A DNA stretch of 37,576 nt from Campylobacteraceae bacterium. GTDB lineage: Bacteria > Campylobacterota > Campylobacteria > Campylobacterales > Sulfurovaceae. The stretch lies in contig JALXFN010000137.1 of the NCBI GenBank assembly GCA_027068975.1, positions 1-37,576 of the forward strand, in the 5' to 3' direction. The notes beneath the pieces are model-generated. The model saw only the letters and a program-made list of their open reading frames with translations. It was not told the origin of the DNA and made no database searches. Shown here piece by piece: positions 7,251 through 16,451 of the stretch (the stretch's first letter is position 1; each line of letters opens with the position of its first letter). The position numbers and the translations under genes are program-made.

Positions 7251-7728
7251 TAACTATATGCCCCTCTTTTATAAAATGTTCTATAACACGACGATAGACA
7301 CGCCGTTTAAAATAAGTCGCTTTTTTGAGCAACTGTTTATACTCTACATATCTGTATTCTTCAAATTCAGGTTCGTAATAATCCTCAAGATTAATCTTAG
7401 CACAATTATGTAGTCGTACTAAGAAATACTTTTGTTTTTGACCATCAAAAGGGTACATTTTACGAGCTTTTGCACCAACAGGAAAGTCATAGGTAATCCA
7501 CTCTGGATACTCAGCTATAATATCCACTTGACAGCACCCTATCTCCTCTTGTAACTCTCGTAGCAGCGCCTCTCTTGGAGTTTCACCTTCGTCTATTCCA
7601 CCTTGTGGAAACTGCCACGTATTCTTTACATCACAACGTTTACCTAAAAAAAATTCACATCTCTGTGGATAATCTGAAGAGAGTATAACAGCTGCGACAT
7701 TTGGGCGATATCGCTTTTTTGTCTGCAT
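7234..7728 (-). CDS. rppH: RNA pyrophosphohydrolase (Nudix)
   Basis: 164 residues. The Nudix box starts at GGIDEGE and continues TPREALLRELQEEIG (GX5EX7REUXEEXGU). Flanking FPQGG and a YPEWITYDFP segment are typical of RppH/NudH. The enzyme removes pyrophosphate from the 5' end of mRNA, or hydrolyses dinucleoside polyphosphates. It is first gene of the rppH-lysC-hobA-holB operon; AAGGA lies just before the ATG. It is divergent from hemW with about 70 bases between them. Confidence 0.9.
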   Translation of the reverse strand: MQTKKRYRPNVAAVILSSDYPQRCEFFLGKRCDVKNTWQFPQGGIDEGETPREALLRELQEEIGCCQVDIIAEYPEWITYDFPVGAKARKMYPFDGQKQKYFLVRLHNCAKINLEDYYEPEFEEYRYVEYKQLLKKATYFKRRVYRRVIEHFIKEGHIVNVNSS

Positions 7729-7800
7729 TATTCCTTACTCATCTTTCATCATTATTTGGGTAGAATTTTATCCAAAATCTGATTAATCATGGGTGAAAAA

Positions 7801-8856
7801 ATGCTACTTTATATACACATTCCTTACTGTGACTCCAAGTGTCACTACTGTGCCTTTAACTCCTATGTAGACCAGTTTGATACCCGAAAAAACTACATGT
7901 TAGCCTTAGAAAAACAGCTGAATTTTGAGCTTGAAAGGTTCAAAGTAAAAGCACAACAAATAGAGACCATTTTCATAGGAGGAGGAACACCATCAACAGT
8001 TTCGCCTGAACTTTATGAACCACTATTTAAGCTACTAAAACCTCTCATTAAAAATGGAGCTGAAATAACCACCGAAGCCAACCCAAACTCAGCTACAAAA
8101 GAGTGGCTACAAGGTATGTATGATTTGGGTATAAATAGGGTCTCATTTGGGGTTCAAAGCTTTGACACAGTAAAATTAAAAGCTCTCAATCGAGCCCATT
8201 CACCTCAACAAGCCATTAAAGCTATAAATCATGCTCATGATATTGGATATAAAAACTTATCATTAGACCTTATTTACAACTATCAAGGTGATACATCTGA
8301 ACTACTAAAATCAGATATAGAAAAAGCCTTTTCACTACCTATCAATCACATTTCAGCTTATGAGTTAACCATAGAAGATGGGACTAAGTTTGCTTCCACC
8401 CCAACAGTCCGACAAGAGGATGATGAACTGGCATTTTTTGTAGCCAAAAATATAGAAGAAAAAGGTTTCAAACAATATGAAATATCCAACTTTGGAACCT
8501 ATCAAAGTGAACACAACAAAGGGTACTGGGAATTAAAAAACTACATGGGTGTAGGTGCTGGTGCTGTAGGGTTTAAAGAGAATACCCGTTACTATCCAAC
8601 CACCGATATAGACCTCTACATAAAAGAACCTCTCAATATTCATGAAGAGCATTTAACCACAAAGGAGATTCTAACAGAAAAACTCTTTTTAGGACTGCGT
8701 TCTAATATAGGAATTGATGAGACTATTTTAGATAAAACCATGAAGGAAAGAGCTGACTTTTTAGTAGAGAAAGAGAAACTCATTAAAGAGCAGGATATCT
8801 ATAAGAATAAGAACTATTTTATTGCTGATGAGTTGGTGCTTTATCTTTTAGATTAA
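7801..8856 (+). CDS. hemW: HemW-like radical SAM protein
   Basis: 351 residues from ATG 7801. The radical SAM cluster motif is C10-x3-C14-x2-C17 within YIHIPYCDSKCHYCAF. An FIGGGTPS stretch, a T-E-A-N-P segment and a GVQSF stretch follow, as in the HemN/HemW family. HemW lacks coproporphyrinogen oxidase activity and is thought to be a haem chaperone. The length (about 350, versus about 450 in HemN) and the missing HemN N-terminal extension favour HemW. I chose 7801 over ATG 7789 because GGTGA lies five bases before it, and family members begin just before IHIPYC. A TAGAAT box at 7761 may be its promoter. Confidence 0.88.
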   Translation: MLLYIHIPYCDSKCHYCAFNSYVDQFDTRKNYMLALEKQLNFELERFKVKAQQIETIFIGGGTPSTVSPELYEPLFKLLKPLIKNGAEITTEANPNSATKEWLQGMYDLGINRVSFGVQSFDTVKLKALNRAHSPQQAIKAINHAHDIGYKNLSLDLIYNYQGDTSELLKSDIEKAFSLPINHISAYELTIEDGTKFASTPTVRQEDDELAFFVAKNIEEKGFKQYEISNFGTYQSEHNKGYWELKNYMGVGAGAVGFKENTRYYPTTDIDLYIKEPLNIHEEHLTTKEILTEKLFLGLRSNIGIDETILDKTMKERADFLVEKEKLIKEQDIYKNKNYFIADELVLYLLD

Positions 8857-8897
8857 AAATAAAAATGTTCGGTGTTACCGAACCTACAGGATTAACA

Positions 8898-9866
8898 ATG
8901 TTCAAAGCAAATTTTACCCTAAAAAACAGACACCTTCAAACTCTCTACGCTCCCCTATTTCGCAAACAAGCAACTCCACAAGTAGAACTGGAACGTTTTG
9001 AATTGGACGATGGTGACTTTGTGGACTGCTACTGGCACAGGCAAAAACCAGATGATAATAGCCCCATAGTTACACTCTTTCATGGCTTGGCTGGTTCTTT
9101 TAACTCACCCTATATTCAAGGTGTTATGAGAGCATTAGAAACAAAAGGGTTTGCCTCTGTACTGATGCATTTTCGTGGCTGTTCAGGGAAGGAGAATAGG
9201 CTTCCACGCTCGTACCATAGTGGAGATACTGCTGATGCCAAAGCTTGGATAGCCCATTTGCATGAAAACTACCCAAACTCTCCTCTTTATGCTGTTGGCT
9301 ACTCTATAGGTGGGAATATGCTTTTAAAACTTCTTGGTGAAGAGGGAAAAAAGACTCCACTTAACTCTGCTGTATCAGTCTCTGCCCCTATGGACTTAGC
9401 CATTACTGCCAAAGCCATTAACAGAGGTTTTTCAAAACTCTATCAACAACATCTACTTAAGCCATTAAAGATTGAGTTGTTACAAAAGTTCAAAAAGTTT
9501 GACATGAAGTCACTTTTAAATATAGAGCAAAACAGAGTAAAAGAGATAAAAACCATAGAGGAGTTTGATGAGCTTTATACAGCACCAATTAATGGCTATG
9601 CATCAGCAGCAGACTATTACAAGAAGTGTTCTTCTAAACAGTTTTTAAAAGATATAACAATACCAACACTAATTATTCATGCCCTAGATGACCCATTTAT
9701 GACAGAAGAAATTTTACCATCAAAAGAGGATAAAGTCTCTAAAAGCATTGAGTTTAAACTCTCAAAAAATGGGGGTCATGTAGGATTTGTAGGAGGAAAT
9801 TTTTTAAAACCTAACTACTGGCTAGAAGAGACTATAGCAGACTATTTTTCTCAAAAAACTCTTTAG
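8898..9866 (+). CDS. YheT-family alpha/beta hydrolase
   Basis: 322 residues from ATG 8898, which has AGGA six bases upstream; an in-frame ATG at 8865 has none. NRHLQTLYAPLF near the start is the family signature (COG0429). HGLAGSFNSPY forms the oxyanion region, GYSIGGNML holds the nucleophile serine, and NGGHVGFVGG carries the catalytic histidine. Relatives include yeast medium-chain esterases; the bacterial substrate is unknown. Its last 35 bases overlap the converging gmhB gene. Confidence 0.85.
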   Translation: MFKANFTLKNRHLQTLYAPLFRKQATPQVELERFELDDGDFVDCYWHRQKPDDNSPIVTLFHGLAGSFNSPYIQGVMRALETKGFASVLMHFRGCSGKENRLPRSYHSGDTADAKAWIAHLHENYPNSPLYAVGYSIGGNMLLKLLGEEGKKTPLNSAVSVSAPMDLAITAKAINRGFSKLYQQHLLKPLKIELLQKFKKFDMKSLLNIEQNRVKEIKTIEEFDELYTAPINGYASAADYYKKCSSKQFLKDITIPTLIIHALDDPFMTEEILPSKEDKVSKSIEFKLSKNGGHVGFVGGNFLKPNYWLEETIADYFSQKTL

Positions 9867-10371
9867 CTTCTATAATAGTCGAAAAAGAATAAGTTGTATT
9901 TTTAATATCTCGTTCACCTATGGCAATAGTAGAACCTATGCCACTGTTCTTAGCAAGGTCAATATCGCTCTGCTTATCGCCTATGAGCCATGAGTTTTTT
10001 ACGTCTATACTGTTTAGAGACAAAATCTCATCAACCATCCCTGTAGCAGGTTTACGACAAGCACAAAGAGCTTCAGGAGCATGATGACAGTGATGTACAG
10101 ATTCTACATGAATATTCTGCTTCTTAAACTCTTCTAACATCCAAGTTGTCAAGGTTTCAAAATCATTTTGACTGTAATAGCCACGCCCTATTCCAGACTG
10201 ATTGGTCACGATAAAAAGTTTATACCCTTTTTCTATAAAAAGATGAAGCAGTTCAAAGATTCCATCATTAAACTCAAAATCTTCTATTTTAGAGACATAG
10301 CCATGGTCAATATTAATAACTCCATCACGGTCTAAAAAAAGTGCTTTATGAAAAAAAGTTTTACTCGTCAT
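9832..10371 (-). CDS. gmhB: D-glycero-D-manno-heptose-1,7-bisphosphate 7-phosphatase
   Basis: About 179 residues, a HAD-family phosphatase. FLDRDGVIN holds the two catalytic aspartates (D14, D16), VTNQSG is HAD motif II, and CHHAPEALCACRKP is the zinc-binding loop typical of GmhB. IGDKQSDIDLA is motif IV. It removes the 7-phosphate in ADP-heptose synthesis for lipooligosaccharide. ATG 10371 is chosen; a TTG precedes it at 10374. It overlaps the 3' end of the upstream small gene by 11 bases and tail-overlaps the YheT-like gene by 35. Other heptose genes are not in the window. Confidence 0.88.
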   Translation of the reverse strand: MTSKTFFHKALFLDRDGVINIDHGYVSKIEDFEFNDGIFELLHLFIEKGYKLFIVTNQSGIGRGYYSQNDFETLTTWMLEEFKKQNIHVESVHHCHHAPEALCACRKPATGMVDEILSLNSIDVKNSWLIGDKQSDIDLAKNSGIGSTIAIGERDIKNTTYSFSTIIEAKEFFEKNSLL

Positions 10372-10624
10372 CAACTGTTTTCATCTCTACAAACTCTTTT
10401 AAAATATCTTCTGCTTCCTCTTCAGGCATATCACCAGCTTCAATTTCTGAGACAATATCTTTACACTCAGAATGCATTTCTTGAAGGTCTTGAAGCTCCT
10501 CTTTATCTGCTATTGAAGCCATTTTTGCTTTTTCTATCATAGAAAACATCTCATCAATAGCCTCTTCCAAATCAGGAATAATCTCTTGTGTTAAAAAGTT
10601 TTTTAATTGTTCACTACTCTTCAT
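10361..10624 (-). CDS. Small acidic helical protein, family not recognised
   Basis: 87 residues, very acidic (Glu/Asp about a third), predicted all-helical with coiled-coil potential, no signal or membrane segment. Its end overlaps gmhB by 11 bases, indicating one transcript and translational coupling. The single cysteine is not part of a visible metal motif. Function unknown. Confidence 0.6.
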   Translation of the reverse strand: MKSSEQLKNFLTQEIIPDLEEAIDEMFSMIEKAKMASIADKEELQDLQEMHSECKDIVSEIEAGDMPEEEAEDILKEFVEMKTVDDE

Positions 10625-10797
10625 TCTACTACCTTAATATAAATATAATCGAATATTATCAAATTTATCTCATCTTTATAGTTAAAAATGTAACATACAA
10701 AAATATATAGTCAAAAATATGAAAATTTTTATCTATTTTAACTTTTTTCTTACAATTTTTAACTATTATTAAATTATAAAGAAACAAAGGAAACAAA

Positions 10798-10857
10798 ATG
10801 TCTACATACATACAACGATACAAATATGATTTTTTTCATAGAAAAGAGCAAAACTAA
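10798..10857 (+). CDS. 19-residue leader-like micro-ORF
   Basis: The ATG has a good AAGGA eight bases upstream. The peptide is rich in Tyr and basic residues. The stop overlaps the next ATG (TAATG), so it may couple translation of the following small ORF. No homologue recognised. Confidence 0.35.
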   Translation: MSTYIQRYKYDFFHRKEQN

Positions 10858-11018
10858 TGCAATTTATTATTAATATCTTTTTACTGGTTATACTTTACGC
10901 TTTAAAAACTATAAAATATATCTTTGCATTTATTTTACACACTAAACTCATGATAGAGTACTTCTTTTCACTCTCTCAAAGAGATAACAAAAGTAATTAC
11001 TTTATTAAAAATAAATAA
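10857..11018 (+). CDS. 53-residue hydrophobic small protein
   Basis: Starts in the TAATG overlap. Residues 1-25 are strongly hydrophobic (I/F/L/V/Y), giving one likely membrane helix; the tail is polar and basic. The layout of a short leader with a coupled membrane peptide resembles small membrane proteins or type I toxins. No antisense RNA gene can be demonstrated. It may be a real but unannotated small protein. Confidence 0.4.
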   Translation: MQFIINIFLLVILYALKTIKYIFAFILHTKLMIEYFFSLSQRDNKSNYFIKNK

Positions 11019-11030
11019 AAATAAATAAAA

Positions 11031-11068
11031 AAGAGACTGTGAAGCTTTACTACACTATTTAGTCTCTT
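11031..11068. terminator. Inverted repeat after the micro-ORFs
   Basis: AAGAGACT (11031-11038) and AGTCTCTT (11061-11068) pair perfectly over a 22-base loop. On the minus strand it is followed by a T-rich run, while downstream on the plus strand the T content is modest. Possibly the end of the micro-ORF transcript. Confidence 0.4.
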
Positions 11069-11379
11069 AAACTATCTTTCAACTAATATTCTACATTTAC
11101 CTTACTTTTTTAAATAAAAAAATTTAAAAACCTGCTTAATAGTTTCTCTATTAATAAATATCGCAAAGAAGTGTCTATTATTAATCATACATAGAAAATA
11201 ATATTCATAAATAAATTAAAGTATTAAAAAATTTTTTATATTATTTTCAAACTTAATATTATTAAATATTCTTATTATTTTTACAAATTAAGTAAAATTA
11301 CAGCTATTTTATAGAATTTTATTGATTTTTTTTTTAAACTATATTAATATTTAACATATCAATTTTAAAGGAGTTCGAT

Positions 11380-11601
11380 ATGGAGGAATTTTTCGTTATA
11401 AGAAAGACAAAATTAGATAAGAGTTGGAACTTAAGTGACCTACATCTACCAAATAATGCCATCGATTATTGTGAACAGATACTCGATATTCCAGAGGAAC
11501 ATATTCTCGATGCATCTATGAGTTCAGTAGGATTAGAAGTTACAGTAGTTGTCGAAGATATGGATGAAGATTGGTATATGCAACTCACAAGAGTAGCATA
11601 A
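11380..11601 (+). CDS. 73-residue acidic protein, family not recognised
   Basis: The ATG is preceded by a strong AAAGGAG. The product is soluble and acidic with a single cysteine (in DYCEQ), ending in a VVVEDMDEDWYMQL region. It is monocistronic, with a clear terminator just after it. The good ribosome-binding site and terminator argue that it is real and well expressed; its function is unknown. Confidence 0.65.
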   Translation: MEEFFVIRKTKLDKSWNLSDLHLPNNAIDYCEQILDIPEEHILDASMSSVGLEVTVVVEDMDEDWYMQLTRVA

Positions 11602-11619
11602 ACCGTAATCATTCCTACA

Positions 11620-11653
11620 GTAAAGCATATTTAGGCGAGTATATATGCTTTAC
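11620..11653. terminator. Stem-loop terminator between converging genes
   Basis: GTAAAGCATAT (11620-11630) and ATATGCTTTAC (11643-11653) pair perfectly, 11 base pairs with a 12-base loop. A pyrimidine run follows on the plus strand. It serves the gene ending at 11601, and possibly the converging mrp gene. Confidence 0.65.
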
Positions 11654-11665
11654 TTCTCTTCTTCT

Positions 11666-12781
11666 CTACTTTGTACTACAAGCACTTACACCTGGAGGTG
11701 TTGTTGGCTGAACAGCTGAATTGTCTGCTCCACCCTCTGCATTTACTTTGTCAATGAACGCTAATAAGTTAGACGCTGCTGCTTGGTAACGTTTTGCTGT
11801 TTCACTATCTGGATTATGGAAAGTAACTGGTTTACCTGTATCTCCACCAAGTCTAATTGCTGGTTCTATTGGTATTTGTGCCATAAGCTCTGCATTGTAT
11901 GACGCAGCTACTTCTTTACTTGTTCCCATTCCAAAAATATCTGACTCAGTTTCACATGAAGGACAGATAAATCCTGACATGTTCTCAACCACACCTGCAA
12001 TAGGAATATGAAGCTTTTCAAACATATCTAGTGAACGTTTACTATCATCAAGACTTACTTGCTGTGGTGTTGTAACAACAATCCCAGCTGTAACTGGTAC
12101 AGACTGAGCAAGAGTCAACTGTGCATCACCTGTTCCTGGTGGCATGTCGATAACCAATACATCTAACTCTGACCATAAAATATCACGTAAAAACTGCTCG
12201 ATTGCTTTCATAATCATAGAACCTCTCCAGATAAGCGACTGCCCATCTTCCATAAGAGAACCCATAGACATCATCTCAACACCATACGCTTGTAGAGGCA
12301 TAACTTTGTTTCCTTGAATCTCTGGTTTAACATCGTTTAAACCCATCATACGAGGAATGTTTGGCCCATAGATATCTGCATCTAAGATACCCACTTTTTT
12401 ACCTTGCATCGCCATAGCAATAGCAATGTTTACAGAAGTAGTTGATTTACCAACACCCCCTTTACCAGAACTGACCATTACAAAGTTCTTTACATGAGGA
12501 GCAATGTTTTTACCAGTTACAGAGTTAGACATCTGCTTTGGAGGTTGTGGAGCATCTATATGTACGTCAATAGCTAAAAAACCTAATTTTTTAAGCTCTT
12601 TGGTTGCATCGTCAGTAATTTGTGCTTTAACTTCAGGTGCAGATGATGTAATATCTACAACAATAGACACCTTGTCTCCCTCTATTGCTATATTTTTAAC
12701 AAATCCAAAAGTTACGATATCTTTCGTAAATCCTGGATAGGTTACATTTTTCAGTGCGTCTAAGACTGTTTCATTTGTCAT
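11666..12781 (-). CDS. mrp: Mrp/ApbC iron-sulfur carrier ATPase
   Basis: 371 residues. An N-terminal MIP18/DUF59 domain occupies about 1-80. The deviant Walker A GKGGVGKST is at 106-114, and VIDMPPGTGDAQL marks the Mrp family. A CPSC pair at about 275 is the bridging cluster site of the dimer. It carries and delivers Fe-S clusters to apoproteins in the cytoplasm. A C-terminal tail rich in Ala, Pro and Thr ends with a lone cysteine. It is monocistronic. Confidence 0.93.
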   Translation of the reverse strand: MTNETVLDALKNVTYPGFTKDIVTFGFVKNIAIEGDKVSIVVDITSSAPEVKAQITDDATKELKKLGFLAIDVHIDAPQPPKQMSNSVTGKNIAPHVKNFVMVSSGKGGVGKSTTSVNIAIAMAMQGKKVGILDADIYGPNIPRMMGLNDVKPEIQGNKVMPLQAYGVEMMSMGSLMEDGQSLIWRGSMIMKAIEQFLRDILWSELDVLVIDMPPGTGDAQLTLAQSVPVTAGIVVTTPQQVSLDDSKRSLDMFEKLHIPIAGVVENMSGFICPSCETESDIFGMGTSKEVAASYNAELMAQIPIEPAIRLGGDTGKPVTFHNPDSETAKRYQAAASNLLAFIDKVNAEGGADNSAVQPTTPPGVSACSTK

Positions 12782-12959
12782 TATGACTCCTATACTTTTT
12801 ATTATTCTCTACTTTTATACTTAATATCATAAAAGTTAGCTTATCTTGTTATAATTCTATATCAATTATTTAAAATAAGAGTGATTCTATCCTATTTAAC
12901 TATTATTCTTCTTAAGTAAATTGACTTTTATCAAGAGAAAAGATGGAGAAAAAAGTTCA

Positions 12960-13676
12960 ATGCAAATAGCTAAGTTAAATGATTATCAGCTATTTGAAAA
13001 CATACAAATAAAAGAGTTTAAGCTATTAGAAAAGCAGGGAAATTCAAACTTAACCTATCTTATTAAAACCCAACACAACCGATATCTTCTACGAAAATTT
13101 AAAATAAGCCTCAACCGTAAGCGAGAGTTTTCTATTCAAAAAAAAGCCTTTTTAAAAAACATTGGAGCGAAACCCATTTTAGTTGATGAGAAAAATGGAC
13201 TTATGATTACAGATTATTTAGAGGGGAGACACAAAACAAAATTAACACAACAAGAGCTAAAAAAAGTTGCCCTACTCCTAAAAAAACTCCATAAAATCAG
13301 TGTTCCTAAAAAACGAAACAGCTTTAAAGATAATTTCACTTTTAAAGATAAAAAAGTCAAACAAGCTTTTATAGTTTTAGATAAAGAACCAAAAGAGTAT
13401 ACCTTAGGACACAATGACCTACATGCTAAAAATATAATTTTTTCTAAAAACTTCATCAAACTCATAGATTGGGAGTATGCTCGTTATTCAGACATCTACT
13501 TTGATTTGGTTTCCATTATCATTGAGTATCAATTAAATAGAAAAGACAAAAATACATTTTTGAAGAGTTATTTTGGAAAAAAAAGAATAAATAAGAAAAA
13601 AATCAAAGCCTACACACTCATCTATAAAGAGCTATGGAAGCTTTGGTTTAAAAAACTAGAAAGAGGAGAGTTATAA
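12960..13676 (+). CDS. Choline/aminoglycoside-type phosphotransferase (LicA/ThiK-like)
   Basis: 238 residues from ATG 12960 (GGAG upstream); an earlier TTG at 12921 lacks a site. Kinase-like fold: LGHNDLHAKNIIF holds the Brenner motif (catalytic D with downstream N), and LIDWEYA holds the metal-binding D. Such proteins phosphorylate choline, ethanolamine, thiamine or aminoglycosides. A chromosomal copy without a mobile context is more likely a metabolic or surface-decoration kinase than a resistance gene. No lic genes are next to it. The protein is strongly lysine-rich. Confidence 0.7.
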   Translation: MQIAKLNDYQLFENIQIKEFKLLEKQGNSNLTYLIKTQHNRYLLRKFKISLNRKREFSIQKKAFLKNIGAKPILVDEKNGLMITDYLEGRHKTKLTQQELKKVALLLKKLHKISVPKKRNSFKDNFTFKDKKVKQAFIVLDKEPKEYTLGHNDLHAKNIIFSKNFIKLIDWEYARYSDIYFDLVSIIIEYQLNRKDKNTFLKSYFGKKRINKKKIKAYTLIYKELWKLWFKKLERGEL

Positions 13677-13684
13677 GCTCTTGG

Positions 13685-14779
13685 CTACTCTTCATCCTCT
13701 TGGGCGTCAAGTTCCCTCTCCCCCATCTCTAACATGGCTTTGTTTAAGTGAGCTGGAGCATTTCTCTCAAAGGCATCCCAATCTTTCATCCACTCTAGTT
13801 TTTTTAGCACCTCATCTTTTATTTCATATGACTCTTTATCATCATCGTAAGCTTTTTGTCCCTCTTCTACTAAAACTTTAAGATAGTTCAAAAATGGGTC
13901 AATAGTCTCATCTTTTTTACCCGATATTCCATGCCCTGGTACATAGAGAGTATAGTTAGTATCTTTTTTAATCTGCTCTAAAAGCTCAATATTTCCAAAG
14001 ATACTTGAAGACTCATCAAAACTTCCTAAACGACCTTTCATTAAATTATCAGCTAAAAAAAGTGTATTGGAGTTAATATGTGTAATAAGTAAATCAGTAT
14101 CAGTATGTGCTACTTTTGGATGCCCTACGACAAACTTCTGTCCATCTACCTCTATACTATCACCATCTACTAACGGTTTAGTAGGAAAAGCAAACTCTTT
14201 AGTCCCCTCTAAGTTGCCTTTAGTAGCTCTGTTCAAAATACCATACCAAACATCTGCCTCACCCTCTTTAGAGACTTTTATCATATGTTCATGAGCATAA
14301 ATATCTACTTTAGGATACTTCTCTACTATTGCTTTGTTTGCAAACCAATGGTCACCATGTTTATGTGTATTGAACACGGCAATAATAGGCTTAGTGCTTA
14401 CCTTTTCTATCTCGGCTAAAACCTTTTTCCCTACATTATAGTTTCCACCTGGGTCAATGACTATTAGACCATGTTCAGACTCTATGACTGCTGGGTTATT
14501 CATAAAACCTTCATTCTCTTTATTTGGTCCAACCACTGGTCCATGCATAATATAGACATTATCATTGGCTTTTTCAAATTTAAAAGTCCCATATTTACCT
14601 AAAGTAAAATCAGAGGTATTCGTATCATTGTTTTTTTGACTCTTATCACTCATTTGAGCTACTGCTTGCATCTTAGCAAGTGTCTCCTGCATAATCTGTG
14701 CTGGATTTAAGTTCTCATCAGCATAAATATTTGTCAATAATGAAAGTGTCATTACAGAGTAAATTAGTGTTCTATTCAT
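13685..14779 (-). CDS. Periplasmic metallo-beta-lactamase-fold hydrolase (SoxH-like)
   Basis: 364 residues. A signal peptide at about 1-20 ends in IYA. The zinc motif is H139-K-H141-G-D143-H144 within NTHKHGDHW. A HTDTD segment, FLADNL and YVPGHG supply the remaining ligands. The combination of a Sec signal and this motif spacing resembles SoxH and the quinoprotein-relay zinc hydrolases; the substrate is unknown. No sox genes lie beside it. It tail-faces the kinase gene at 13676 with 8 bases between. The C-terminus is acidic. Confidence 0.82.
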   Translation of the reverse strand: MNRTLIYSVMTLSLLTNIYADENLNPAQIMQETLAKMQAVAQMSDKSQKNNDTNTSDFTLGKYGTFKFEKANDNVYIMHGPVVGPNKENEGFMNNPAVIESEHGLIVIDPGGNYNVGKKVLAEIEKVSTKPIIAVFNTHKHGDHWFANKAIVEKYPKVDIYAHEHMIKVSKEGEADVWYGILNRATKGNLEGTKEFAFPTKPLVDGDSIEVDGQKFVVGHPKVAHTDTDLLITHINSNTLFLADNLMKGRLGSFDESSSIFGNIELLEQIKKDTNYTLYVPGHGISGKKDETIDPFLNYLKVLVEEGQKAYDDDKESYEIKDEVLKKLEWMKDWDAFERNAPAHLNKAMLEMGERELDAQEDEE

Positions 14780-14925
14780 ATCTTACTTCCTTTTTTATCT
14801 AATTAAAATTCGATTATATTGCTAATTGACTAAGAGTTATAATTATTGTGTATAAAAAAAATTCTAAAAGAATAAAGCGTATCTCATCTTCACTCTTAAT
14901 CTCCCTTTTTAAATAGATTTAAATT

Positions 14926-16143
14926 TTACAACTTCTCTTTCAATCTCTCCAAACGACTATTTGACCTCTCTATGTCTACCAAACTTACTTCACCATTGTT
15001 AATTAAAGATTTCACCGTATTAATTAATGTGCTTGTTTTTACCATACTTTTCATAGATAATTGATTTCCAAAAAGTAAAATATCATTTCCTGCATTGATT
15101 GCTAATTTCAGAGTATTTTTTAGACCATATTTATTTTGAATAGCACCCATTTGTAAATCATCAGTAATAACCACACCATCAAAACCAAACTCTTGACGTA
15201 ATTTTCCATTAACCGTTTTAGCTGAAAGTGTTGCTGGGTATTTAGCATCCAAATTTTTATTGAAAACATGAGCCACCATAACAGTATCTATCACAGCTGT
15301 TTGAGCCAACATTCGGTAAGGTTCTAACTCTATAGGTTTCCAAAGTTTTGTTACATCTACAAAACCTTTATGGGTATCACCCAACGATGAGCCATGTCCT
15401 GGAAAATGTTTGAGTGCAGTAAGTACACCATTATTATGCATCGCATCCATAAAAATTTCACTATATTTTACAACTGTTTTAGGGTTAGCACCAAAAGAAC
15501 GACCCAGTTTATAAATAACATGATTTCTCTTATTAATCGCCAAATCTACATCGGGGGCCAAGTTGTAGTTAATACCTACAGAACTCAACTCTGCTCCCAT
15601 TTTGTTGTAATGTGCTTTTACTTTTGCATCGCTCATTTTACTTACATCTTTTGCTTTTGGAAATTTCCCATAAAAGCCATACTGACTTTTAAGACGTTGT
15701 ACCTTTCCCCCCTCTTGGTCTACCGAAATTAAAAGTTTTCCATCTTTGGAACAAGCTTGAAGCTCCTGTGTAAGTTTCGCTACTTGATTTTTACTTGAAA
15801 TATTTTTAGGCTCTGAATGTTTAACAGGGTTTACATCAAACAAAATAACTCCAGCTAGATTATAATCTCTAATATCTCTACATATTTGAGAGTTTTTAGG
15901 AGCAGATGTTCCTAAAAAACCAACCATAAACATAGAACCTATTTTTTCATCCAATGTTTTTTGACTACTTGTAACTGTTTGATGAACTATAGGCATATTT
16001 GTTTCAGCTGTTAATACATTTTCTTCCATGCTTATTTTTTTATGCTTAACTAAAGTTCTTGTTCTCTCTTCAGCGTTAACTTGGTCTGTAGAACAACCAT
16101 TTAGACCTAAAATCAAAGCCAATAGTATATATTTCTCTCTCAT
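14926..16143 (-). CDS. Glycoside hydrolase family 3 lipoprotein (NagZ-like)
   Basis: 405 residues from ATG 16143, where a classic lipoprotein signal starts (MREKYILLALILGLNGC, lipobox Cys17). The open frame extends upstream to 16245 but that part is not signal-like. KHFPGHG followed by a D-T-H triad is the NagZ acid/base loop; VITDDLQMGAI carries the nucleophile Asp. The family removes beta-N-acetylglucosamine from peptidoglycan fragments. Classical NagZ is cytoplasmic, so an envelope-anchored form here implies action on the wall or on external glycan. Confidence 0.82.
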   Translation of the reverse strand: MREKYILLALILGLNGCSTDQVNAEERTRTLVKHKKISMEENVLTAETNMPIVHQTVTSSQKTLDEKIGSMFMVGFLGTSAPKNSQICRDIRDYNLAGVILFDVNPVKHSEPKNISSKNQVAKLTQELQACSKDGKLLISVDQEGGKVQRLKSQYGFYGKFPKAKDVSKMSDAKVKAHYNKMGAELSSVGINYNLAPDVDLAINKRNHVIYKLGRSFGANPKTVVKYSEIFMDAMHNNGVLTALKHFPGHGSSLGDTHKGFVDVTKLWKPIELEPYRMLAQTAVIDTVMVAHVFNKNLDAKYPATLSAKTVNGKLRQEFGFDGVVITDDLQMGAIQNKYGLKNTLKLAINAGNDILLFGNQLSMKSMVKTSTLINTVKSLINNGEVSLVDIERSNSRLERLKEKL

Positions 16144-16342
16144 GATGTTACTTCTTTCATTTTTTTTATAGATTATACCCAATAGGACTAGCTTTATCTT
16201 AATAATTTCGCTATAATTCGCGAAATTTCTGCAAGAGTGTATCAAATCTCTTATTTTTAGGGCTTTCTAATAATTCCCTACCACTAAGCATAACAAACGT
16301 CTACCTTAAGTGTTTGACTATTTGGTATCAGCTGCAAAAATT

Positions 16343-16358
16343 GGGGTCAAATGACACC
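16343..16358. repeat. Short GC-richer palindrome in the helicase leader
   Basis: GGGGTCA and TGACACC face each other over two A's with one mismatch, about 95 bases before the helicase ATG. An imperfect GGTATCA lies 20 bases further upstream. It could be a relic repeat or a structured part of the leader. Confidence 0.3.
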
Positions 16359-16451
16359 ATAACATAAATAAATATTGTTTAACTAAAATTATTTTATTTT
16401 CGATATGCATACTGCCATACCCTAAAAAATTTACTATAAAGAAGTAACCTT

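Larger units (their letters stand above)
10625..11379. other. 755-base AT-rich gap with two micro-ORFs and a hairpin
   Basis: Lies between two outward-facing genes. The middle holds a 19-codon and a 53-codon ORF that overlap (10798-11018), then an inverted repeat at 11031-11068. The last 300 bases are extremely AT-rich and show no gene; they presumably carry the promoter of the gene at 11380. Confidence 0.5.

Noticed and set aside
12960-13676. Acquired aminoglycoside resistance gene
   Set aside because: The kinase motifs are shared by choline and thiamine kinases, and no mobile or resistance context surrounds it.
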